Of a stretch of 7,571 bases of DNA, positions 1-5,444 are shown in pieces; the stretch's first letter is position 1; each line of letters starts with the position of its first letter. Location of the stretch: positions 1-7,571 of the forward strand of contig JACQED010000480.1 of NCBI GenBank assembly GCA_016200785.1, in the 5' to 3' direction. The position numbers were made by a program, and so were the translations under genes. The DNA comes from Chloroflexota bacterium (GTDB taxonomy: Bacteria > Chloroflexota > Anaerolineae > Anaerolineales > JACQED01). The notes beneath the pieces are model-generated. The model had not been told where the DNA came from and did no database searches. It saw only the letters and a list, made by a program, of their open reading frames with translations.

Positions 1-42
1 CCTACACCACAAGCTCCAGCATGCAACGCTATCAATTTCGGT

Positions 43-162
43 TCACCGCAACCTGGCAGGGGTGTTCGTTTGCATCGGAGTGCCGCCGCTAGCAGACAAA
101 ACTAATCCTCCAGCCGTTGCGCCGCCGAGTTTGAGGAAGTCACGTCGGGAGAGCGGTTTCAT
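43..162 (-). pseudogene. Tat signal peptide followed by early stop (broken secreted protein gene)
   Basis: Reading from ATG at 162-160 gives a 39-residue peptide ending in TGA at 45-43. Residues 1-25 are a textbook twin-arginine signal: MKPL, then SRRDFLKLGG, then a small-residue hydrophobic stretch (ATAGGLVLSAS). A Thr/Pro-rich start of a mature region follows (GGTPMQTNTP) and then the stop. Many Tat lipoproteins have Cys where this one has Ser in LSAS-GG; the codon is AGC, one base from TGC. A one-base frame change downstream would give a frame that stays open to the left edge (it reads LPGCGEPKLIALHAGACGV in part), so a frameshifted gene running out of the window is possible. No clear Shine-Dalgarno sequence lies at proper spacing. 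It begins 16 nt after the toxin stop. The Tat motif is clear; the pseudogene call is inference. Confidence 0.5.
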
Positions 163-178
163 CCTACACACCCATGAC

Positions 179-553
179 TCAAACCTCACTCGAAATTGGC
201 AAACGACGTACCCGTAACTGATCCTCAGTGATGCTCACGACGACGCCTTTTTCCAATTCGTCAGCGTGATGTTCAATGACCTGGAATAAATGCCGATGGA
301 CATTTTCTGGCCGCATATTCCTGAGCCTGAAAATGATGACACTGGGCAGTTGCTCTCTACTGGCCGCGAGCAAATCGCCGAAATCCAGATCGCTTGTCAA
401 GACAATACGTTCTTCCCGCCGGGCCTTGTCCATGATCTCAGAGTCAGCCAGTTGATCCAACTCCTCTTCATGCAAATGCACGGCCTCGTGCCCCTGACTG
501 CGAAGCCAGTCCACGGTTACGGGCGAGATGCCCATGTTCGCCAGAAATTTCAT
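179..553 (-). CDS. DUF5615 family PIN-like toxin
   Basis: This 124-residue protein matches the compact DUF5615 / Mut7-C-like PIN fold. Members are predicted RNases that act as toxins beside DUF433 antitoxins. Visible family features are the N-terminal strand MKFLANMGISP, a helix with the WLRSQGHEAVHL segment (about 16-27), the acidic pair D38-E39 in ADSEIMDKAR, and the strong motif VLTSDLDFGDLLA at about 51-63 with D55, D57 and D60. A strand PSVIIFRL follows, then a helix and a C-terminal strand pair. The acidic residue usually seen at position 6 of the PIN fold is Asn here, so either this subgroup uses a reduced acidic set or activity is weakened. Its ATG overlaps the antitoxin TGA as ATGA, so the two are translationally coupled. 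Toxin activity is inferred from the family and pairing. Confidence 0.88.
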   Translation of the reverse strand: MKFLANMGISPVTVDWLRSQGHEAVHLHEEELDQLADSEIMDKARREERIVLTSDLDFGDLLAASREQLPSVIIFRLRNMRPENVHRHLFQVIEHHADELEKGVVVSITEDQLRVRRLPISSEV

Positions 554-786
554 GCCGGCACCGCGTTCAGGTCGTAGATATTTTCTTCCGCCAGCCAGGC
601 TGCATACTGGAGCACCTGCCGAATATCCTCCGGCTCAAGATACGGATAAGCCTCAATGATTTGTTCAGCCGTCATCCCATTGGCGAGCAAGTTGAGGACA
701 AGGGCTACCGTGATCCGCATTCCACGAATGCAGGCACGGCCGCCCATCACCTTTGGGTCAAATGTAATGCGGTCAAAGCCAGCCAT
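550..786 (-). CDS. DUF433 domain antitoxin
   Basis: This 78-residue protein has the full DUF433 pattern: RITFDPKVMGGRACIRGMRI at about 6-25, TVALVLNLLANGMTAEQIIEAYPYL at about 27-50, and then DIRQVLQYAAWLAEE. DUF433 is a small winged-helix-like domain found as the antitoxin partner of DUF5615 PIN-like toxins. It is expected to neutralise the toxin by direct contact and possibly to repress its own promoter. I chose ATG at 786 because GGGAGG lies 5 nt upstream; the longer TTG start at 804 would place that ribosome site inside the gene. It precedes the toxin, the usual antitoxin-first order, and overlaps it by 4 nt. It starts 23 nt after the moxR stop, so read-through from moxR is possible, and I could not identify a separate promoter. 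Confidence 0.9.
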   Translation of the reverse strand: MAGFDRITFDPKVMGGRACIRGMRITVALVLNLLANGMTAEQIIEAYPYLEPEDIRQVLQYAAWLAEENIYDLNAVPA

Positions 787-791
787 GATCG

Positions 792-797
792 CCTCCC
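792..797 (-). promoter_or_regulatory. Shine-Dalgarno site of the DUF433 gene
   Basis: The minus strand reads GGGAGG and then CGATC before ATG at 786. This strong site decides the start: it fixes the antitoxin at 78 residues instead of the 84-residue version from the TTG codon at 804. Confidence 0.75.
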
Positions 798-809
798 GCG
801 ACAACCCCG

Positions 810-1808
810 TTACTTCTTTCTCTGCTCTTGTTCAGGAACTCTCTGCAACAGTTCCATGACAACCTTATCCGTCGTCACACCCTCCGCCTGCCCTTCGAAA
901 TTGAGAAGGAGGCGGTGTCTCAACGCCGCCGGGGCAACCGCCCGCACGTCGTCGAACGCCACGTTGTACCGCCCGGCCAACAGCGCGCCGATCTTGCCGC
1001 CGAGGATCAGGGCTTGCGCGCCGCGCGGGGAGGAGCCGTAGCGCACGTATTGCTTGACGAGATGAGTGGAGGTCTCGTTATCAGGATGAGTGGCGACGAT
1101 CAGGCGGGCAACGTAATCGCTGACGTGCGAGGCGACCGGGACTTGCCGGGCAAGTTCGCCCATCCTCACGATCGTCGCGCCGTCGGCGACCTTCTTTATG
1201 GCGGGCATGTCTTTGCCGGTGGTGCGCGAGAGAATCTCCACCAGTTCTGGCGAGGATGGAAAGTCCACGTTGACCTTGAAGAGGAAGCGGTCGAGTTGCG
1301 CTTCGGGCAGGGGATAAGTGCCTTCCATTTCAATCGGGTTCTGAGTGGCAAGGACGAAGAACGGCGGGTCGAGCTTGTAGGAGCGCTTGGCGACCGTCAC
1401 CGTGCGCTCCTGCATCGCTTCGAGAAGCGCCGATTGAGTCTTGGGCGTGGCGCGGTTCACTTCGTCGGCCAGCACCAGGTTGGCGAAGACCGGGCCGGGT
1501 TGAAAGCGAAACTCGCGCCGACCATCGCTCGCGTCTTCGAGGATGTCGGTGCCGACGATGTCCGCCGGCATCAGGTCGGGCGTGAACTGGATGCGCGAGA
1601 ACTTGAGATCGAGAACCTCGCCCAACGTGCGGATGAGCATCGTCTTGCCGAGGCCCGGCACGCCTTCGAGCAGAACGTGGCCGCCGGCCAGCACGGCAAC
1701 CAAAACGTGCCGGACGACCTCCTTTTGGCCGACGATTACTTTCCCGATTTCGTTCTCAATTTTTGTCGCGAGTTCGCGGAATTGCTCTGTCGAAAGATCA
1801 CTAGGCAT
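810..1808 (-). CDS. MoxR family AAA+ ATPase
   Basis: The 332-residue length is normal for MoxR proteins, which are ATP-driven chaperone-like ATPases thought to mature or activate partner proteins, often DUF58/VWA proteins or membrane complexes. Visible motifs are the N-terminal helix and VIVGQKEVV (24-32), Walker A GVPGLGKT (49-56), the segment RIQFTPDLMPADIVGTDIL (72-90), Walker B LVLADEVNRA with D115-E116, sensor 1 ATQNP (154-158), the PLPEAQLDRF segment with R174 as a candidate arginine finger, and sensor 2 YGSSPRGAQAL with R262. No catalytic motif is missing. ATG at 1808 has only a weak AGG about 9 nt upstream. It lies 107 nt after the Q-rich membrane protein gene. No DUF58 gene follows; the toxin-antitoxin pair does. 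The family call is firm and the client is unknown. Confidence 0.97.
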   Translation of the reverse strand: MPSDLSTEQFRELATKIENEIGKVIVGQKEVVRHVLVAVLAGGHVLLEGVPGLGKTMLIRTLGEVLDLKFSRIQFTPDLMPADIVGTDILEDASDGRREFRFQPGPVFANLVLADEVNRATPKTQSALLEAMQERTVTVAKRSYKLDPPFFVLATQNPIEMEGTYPLPEAQLDRFLFKVNVDFPSSPELVEILSRTTGKDMPAIKKVADGATIVRMGELARQVPVASHVSDYVARLIVATHPDNETSTHLVKQYVRYGSSPRGAQALILGGKIGALLAGRYNVAFDDVRAVAPAALRHRLLLNFEGQAEGVTTDKVVMELLQRVPEQEQRKK

Positions 1809-1834
1809 AGGAATTTACCTGAAGGAGATACTCG

Positions 1835-1886
1835 CGCCAAGACGCCAAGACGCAAAGAGAAAACTTGGCGACTTTGCGGCTTTGCG
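1835..1886. repeat. Imperfect palindrome built from an 8-nt repeating unit
   Basis: The left arm, 1835-1857, is CGCCAAG-A-CGCCAAG-A-CGCAAAG. The loop, 1858-1863, is AGAAAA. The right arm, 1864-1886, is CTTGGCG-A-CTTTGCG-G-CTTTGCG. Read inward, 18 of 23 positions pair, and the five mismatches fall every fourth base, so each arm is three 7-nt units separated by one variable base. No U-run follows on the minus strand, so a classic intrinsic terminator is unlikely. It sits between the Q-rich membrane protein gene and moxR. It resembles short dispersed CGCAAAG-type repeats I recall from environmental bacterial genomes, which is recollection rather than a search result. It could be a REP-like element or an RNA stability hairpin. 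Confidence 0.7.
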
Positions 1887-1915
1887 TGAGGTTCCATGTT
1901 TGTATTTGACCTGTG

Positions 1916-3547
1916 CTACGGCTGTAACGAACTGAAGTAGTCTCTCACGACAGGCCGCAACCCGATCGGCACATTGCCCGTGCGGATCGCGTCGTGCGCC
2001 GCCTGATTGTATTCGCCGAAGACCTGATTGTACGGAACGGTCACGTTGCCGGCGTTCTGCGGACTCGTGTTGCCCTGCCCGACAACCTGATCGTTCGGAT
2101 CGCCCGTGCCGGGCAAATGCACCTCCGGCCCGCCACTGCCGCCGAGGCGCGACGGCGCGTAGATCGGCTCGTAGCCGCGTTGACCGCCGTCGCCGGGGCC
2201 GTTGTCGTTCGACGATTGATTTCCAGCCTGACTGCCCTGCGACTGACCGTTGCCCTCGCCGCGACCCGCCCCGCCTCCGCCTGGACCCTGACCCTGTGTT
2301 TGACTCGAACCTTGACCCTGCTGACCCTGGCCTTGCCCGCCTGCGCCCTGTTGTCCTTGCTGGCCCTGCCCCCCTGCTCCCGGCTGCGCTTGTCCCGCGC
2401 GCGCCACGGTCTGTCGGCTTTGCCCGACCTGACCGGCGGCGGCCGAGGCGGCCTGCGATTGCGCGAGTTGCTGGGCGGTCTGCGAGAGAGTCTGCGACGC
2501 CTGATTGAGAGCTTGCTGTGCGGCCTGCGTATTTCCGCTCCGAAGCGCGTTCGCGGCCTGTTGAAGTTGGGACGCCAATTGCTGATTCGTCGCTTGCACC
2601 GCATTGGCCGCTTGTTGAAGTTCGTTGGCGAGATTCTGCTGCTCGGTCTGGCTGAGTTTGGACACGTCGAGATTCGCCAGGTCACGCGCCGCCGCTTGCA
2701 GGTCGCCGCTGGCGAGGTCCTTGCCCAACTGCTCGGTCGTCGCGTTGTTCTGCAGACCCTGGCCGGCGTTCTGCAACGCTTGAGACTGCGCCTGCGCGGT
2801 CGGGTCGCTGAGTTGCTGGAGTTGCCGCTCGCTCTGAGTCAATACGGCGACGGCCTGCTCCCGCGTCAGGTTGCCCTGCTGAAGCTGCCGCTGTGCCTCT
2901 TCGAGCGGCTGGGCAATATCTTTCTTCTGATCGTCGGTCAACGCCGGATTGTTCTGCACGTTTCGCCGTGTGGTTTCAATCTGTTGAACTGCCTGTTTGA
3001 TCGCGGCCTCGACCGCGCGCTGTTGCGCCAACACCGGGTCTTGCGGATTTGGAACGGCGAGCGAGGCGGCAATGGAGGCCAGCAGGACGAGCGCGAGCAG
3101 CCATTCGACGCGCGGGATGTGGATGGGAAGCCCGTCGCCGGGGTCAACCTCCTCGGCGACTGAAAGGGCATCGCGGAGTTGTCGCTCGACCAACCAGTCG
3201 GGCGCGGTTACTTTTCCCGCGCCGATTTCGAGGGCCGTGCTGGTGCGCTCTTTGAGGCCAAAGACGCGATCGAAATATTGAGCCGCGTTGAACTTGGATC
3301 GGGGCCAAACCCACGCGGTGAAGACGAACAGGAGCAATCCGCCGACGGCGAAGCCGGCGCACACGTTGATCAATTCAGAAACCGTGAAGAGAGGCTTCAG
3401 GCGGGCCATCAGCGCAAAGCCGAGGCCGGCCGCCAATCCTGCGCTCAACCCTCGCACGCCCCACTGCACGGCATCGCGGAATCGCAGGCGGAGGAGCCAC
3501 AGATCGAGGTTGCGGTTGATCTGATTGAGTGGCGCGGAAGCGATCAT
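1916..3547 (-). CDS. Three-TM membrane protein with long Q-rich coiled coil (DUF4175-like)
   Basis: The product is 543 residues. Two hydrophobic helices lie at about 29-50 and 57-80. A cytoplasmic-looking loop follows with the motif FDRVFGLKERTSTALE (about 92-107), the kind of LKER-sTALE segment seen in DUF4175-like proteins. A third TM helix is at about 148-165. After it comes a 200-residue Gln/Ala-rich helical region (about 172-375) with coiled-coil character, a Gly/Gln/Ser linker (about 386-456), and a compact C-terminal segment VPYNQVFGEYNQ...VPIGLRPVVRDYFSSLQP (503-543). Arg-rich flanks suggest N-in topology with the coiled coil outside the cytoplasm. ATG at 3547 overlaps the permease stop (ATGA) and has GGAG 9 nt upstream. 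The frame stays open upstream to 4492, but that part lies over the permease gene and has Arg/Ala/His-rich shadow composition. The role is probably a scaffold; no enzyme motif is seen. Confidence 0.85.
   Translation of the reverse strand: MIASAPLNQINRNLDLWLLRLRFRDAVQWGVRGLSAGLAAGLGFALMARLKPLFTVSELINVCAGFAVGGLLLFVFTAWVWPRSKFNAAQYFDRVFGLKERTSTALEIGAGKVTAPDWLVERQLRDALSVAEEVDPGDGLPIHIPRVEWLLALVLLASIAASLAVPNPQDPVLAQQRAVEAAIKQAVQQIETTRRNVQNNPALTDDQKKDIAQPLEEAQRQLQQGNLTREQAVAVLTQSERQLQQLSDPTAQAQSQALQNAGQGLQNNATTEQLGKDLASGDLQAAARDLANLDVSKLSQTEQQNLANELQQAANAVQATNQQLASQLQQAANALRSGNTQAAQQALNQASQTLSQTAQQLAQSQAASAAAGQVGQSRQTVARAGQAQPGAGGQGQQGQQGAGGQGQGQQGQGSSQTQGQGPGGGGAGRGEGNGQSQGSQAGNQSSNDNGPGDGGQRGYEPIYAPSRLGGSGGPEVHLPGTGDPNDQVVGQGNTSPQNAGNVTVPYNQVFGEYNQAAHDAIRTGNVPIGLRPVVRDYFSSLQP
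2180..2392 (-). repeat. Low-complexity Gly/Gln-coding tract
   Basis: This tract encodes residues 386-456 of the Q-rich membrane protein. It is a string of short GQGQQG, GAGGQG and PGGGG units followed by a GNQSSNDNG-type segment. At DNA level it is rich in CTG/CCC words on the plus strand (for example CTGACCCTG). It is probably a flexible spacer between the coiled coil and the C-terminal motif, and its length may vary between strains through slippage. The tract is directly visible; the spacer role is inference. Confidence 0.7.
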
Positions 3548-4482
3548 TTTTCCACTCTCCGGACGATGGCGATACTCAAGATCAACAGGACGGCACTTAA
3601 TAGGAGATAGAACGGAATGTAGATCAACCAGGGCGAGATGAGCGGAATGGTGACGCCGTTGTTGAGCGGGATGGTGAAGTAAAAGGCGGTGTGCTCTTGC
3701 ACCAGAATCACTTCGGTGGCGACCGCCGTGGCGATAGGATTGATGGCGACGAGGAAGCCGCCGCCGTAAATCAGCAAGGCCTCGACGAGCGGTTCGGGCG
3801 AGTTGTAGTAGAAAACGCTCGTGATCGGGACGAGGGTGAGCAAGAGCAGCGGCAAGCCGAGCGTCGAGAGCAGAGCGAAGGTATAGGTCAGCACGCTTGC
3901 GCCGAGCGTTCGGCGCATGAGGGCCGAGAAGAAAACTCCCACGGTGCCAAACGCCAGCGCGGTTGTGATCAGGATGCCCTGCGCGATCAGCACTTCCTCC
4001 GGGGCGACCCCGCCGAGCAGGAAGGCCAGGCTTTGCAATGGGATGGCGGCCAACAGCAGAAGGATGATGAATGAGGCGGCCGAGGTGAGCTTGCCCGTCA
4101 CCAGCGAGCGAGCGGGCAGGAGCGTTGTGCGCAGCAGATCGTATGTCCGGCGCTCGCGCTCGCCGCTGATCGCGCCGGCCGTGAAGGCCGGAGAGATGAA
4201 GCACACGAGGAAGAGTTCGATGCCGACGATCCCGCCGAAGACGATCTTGCCGACGATCTGCCCTTGCGGGCCGCTGGTGACGTTGGTCGAGGCCGCGTAG
4301 GCAAAGTACAACAGCGAAGCGAAGCCGCTCATCAGCACGAGATAGACCGTGAGCACGACGAAGGCGCGCGTCCCGCGCATCCGCCCGCGCAGCTCTTTCA
4401 ACGTCACCGGGTTGGCGAGCAGGCGTTCGCGCAGAGTGCCCAAGCGTTTGGGGGCGGCGCTGGGAGCGGTGGATTCGGTCAT
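3544..4482 (-). CDS. ABC-2 type transporter permease
   Basis: This 312-residue integral membrane protein begins with a basic cytoplasmic segment NPVTLKELRGRMRGTR (24-39), a typical ABC-2 permease opening. It has about six TM helices near 40-62, 82-103, 134-157, 165-186, 194-220 and 287-307, plus a weaker hydrophobic stretch near 232-256. The motif SPAFTAGAISGERERRTYDLL (97-117), ending the second helix and entering the cytoplasm, is a hallmark of export-type ABC-2 permeases, as is the following LVTGK. It should form the membrane half of the exporter with the adjacent ATPase. Its ATG shares one base with the ATPase stop (TAATG) and its TGA overlaps the next gene (ATGA). The substrate cannot be read from the sequence. 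Some relatives lie in gliding-motility or membrane-remodelling exporters, and nothing here decides between these. Confidence 0.93.
   Translation of the reverse strand: MTESTAPSAAPKRLGTLRERLLANPVTLKELRGRMRGTRAFVVLTVYLVLMSGFASLLYFAYAASTNVTSGPQGQIVGKIVFGGIVGIELFLVCFISPAFTAGAISGERERRTYDLLRTTLLPARSLVTGKLTSAASFIILLLLAAIPLQSLAFLLGGVAPEEVLIAQGILITTALAFGTVGVFFSALMRRTLGASVLTYTFALLSTLGLPLLLLTLVPITSVFYYNSPEPLVEALLIYGGGFLVAINPIATAVATEVILVQEHTAFYFTIPLNNGVTIPLISPWLIYIPFYLLLSAVLLILSIAIVRRVEK
3557..3560 (-). promoter_or_regulatory. Shine-Dalgarno site of the Q-rich membrane protein gene
   Basis: GGAG on the minus strand is followed by a 9-nt spacer and ATG at 3547. It lies inside the end of the permease gene and supports this start over any codon further upstream in the same open frame. 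Confidence 0.6.
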
Positions 4483-5444
4483 TACGACACAATACCCTTC
4501 GTCGCGCGCATGAACACTTCTTCGAGATCGCGCGTATCTTCGCTGAGATGCACTACGGGAATGCCCAGAGTCACCAGTTTGCTGAGCAGATCGGCGACGC
4601 CCGTATCGTCGCCGGTGAAATCCACGTGCAGGGTGATGCGCCCGCCGTCGCCGTTCGCGCCGTTCCCGGGTTCCTCGACTTTGGTGACCAGGCCGGTCGC
4701 CTGCAAAGCCTGCTTAGCTTCCTCGACGCGGCCCAATAGCGTGATGTTGATGCGGCGATGCGGGATCAGGCGGCGTTGCATATCTTCCGGCGTGCCGTGG
4801 GCGACAAGGCGCCCGGCTTCGACGATCCCGATCTCGGTGCAAATCTCGGCCACGTCGGCCAAGATGTGCGTAGAGAAGAATATCGTCTTGCCGAGGCGCG
4901 AGAGTTCCACGAGCAGTTCGCGTATTTCGACGCGGGCGCGGGGATCGAGGCCGGAGGCCGGCTCGTCGAGGATCAACACTTGCGGATCGTGCGCCAGCGT
5001 CCGGGCGAGGCAAAGGCGTTGTTGCATGCCACGCGAGAGTGTGTCCACGAAATCATCCTTGCGGTGCGCCAGGTCAACCAGTTCGAGCAAGTCGTTCACC
5101 AACCCGACGCGCTGGGCTTCGGGCACCTCGTAGCAGGCGGCGAAGAAGTCAAGATATTCCCAGACCTTCATATCGTCGTAGACGCCGAAGAAGTCGGGCA
5201 TATACCCAATCGCCCGGCGCACGCCGCGCGGGTCTTGCGTGACCGAACGCCCGGCGACCCAGGCGTGGCCGGAAGTCGGCTGGAGCAGCGTGGTGAGAAT
5301 GCGCATCGTCGTCGTCTTGCCCGCGCCGTTCGGCCCGACGAAGCCGTAGATGGCGCCCGCTTCCACCGTCAGCGTCACGTCCTCGACGGCGTTGAGCTTG
5401 CCGTAGCGTTTGGTCAGGTTTCGGGTCTCGATGATCGCGGCCAT
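4482..5444 (-). CDS. ABC transporter ATP-binding protein
   Basis: This 320-residue protein is the nucleotide-binding subunit for the ABC-2 permease that follows. Motifs in order are the A-loop region NLTKRYGKLNAV (9-20, Y14), Walker A GPNGAGKTT (37-45), the Q-loop region RAIGYMPDFFGVYDD (77-91), signature LSRGMQQRL (136-144), Walker B VLILDEPASGLD (156-167, catalytic E161), and the H-loop STH (H193). The Q-loop position carries Asp84 instead of Gln, a variant I believe is common in this CcmA/NatA-like subgroup. A C-terminal domain of about 100 residues (about 225-320), ending DLEEVFMRATKG, is typical of single-domain exporter ATPases. ATG at 5444 follows directly on the stop of the large membrane protein gene (TAAATG), with only a weak GGTGG upstream, so coupling is likely. 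Confidence 0.97.
   Translation of the reverse strand: MAAIIETRNLTKRYGKLNAVEDVTLTVEAGAIYGFVGPNGAGKTTTMRILTTLLQPTSGHAWVAGRSVTQDPRGVRRAIGYMPDFFGVYDDMKVWEYLDFFAACYEVPEAQRVGLVNDLLELVDLAHRKDDFVDTLSRGMQQRLCLARTLAHDPQVLILDEPASGLDPRARVEIRELLVELSRLGKTIFFSTHILADVAEICTEIGIVEAGRLVAHGTPEDMQRRLIPHRRINITLLGRVEEAKQALQATGLVTKVEEPGNGANGDGGRITLHVDFTGDDTGVADLLSKLVTLGIPVVHLSEDTRDLEEVFMRATKGIVS

Noticed and set aside
787..804. TTG start at 804 for the DUF433 protein
   Set aside because: It would put the strong GGGAGG site inside the coding sequence; the ATG at 786 is correctly spaced from it.
1835..1886. Palindrome as an intrinsic terminator
   Set aside because: No run of T follows the stem on the transcribed strand and the stem has a mismatch every fourth base.
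1835..1886. Short repeated units as a CRISPR array
   Set aside because: The units are 7-8 nt with no spacers and are arranged as an inverted pair; no cas gene is present.
828..1889. 353-codon plus-strand open frame
   Set aside because: It is antisense to moxR, whose Walker and sensor motifs are all intact, and its Arg/Glu/His-rich translation looks like a shadow.
1994..3163. 389-codon plus-strand Leu/Arg-rich open frame
   Set aside because: It is the antisense of the Gln/Ala coiled-coil codons (CAG and GCC read as CTG and GGC), which explains the Leu/Arg bias.
3548..4492. Upstream extension of the 543-residue protein frame, open for 315 codons to 4492
   Set aside because: It lies entirely over the permease gene in another frame, its translation is Arg/Ala/His/Pro-rich with no membrane or motif content, and a good GGAG site with ATG at 3547 marks the real start.
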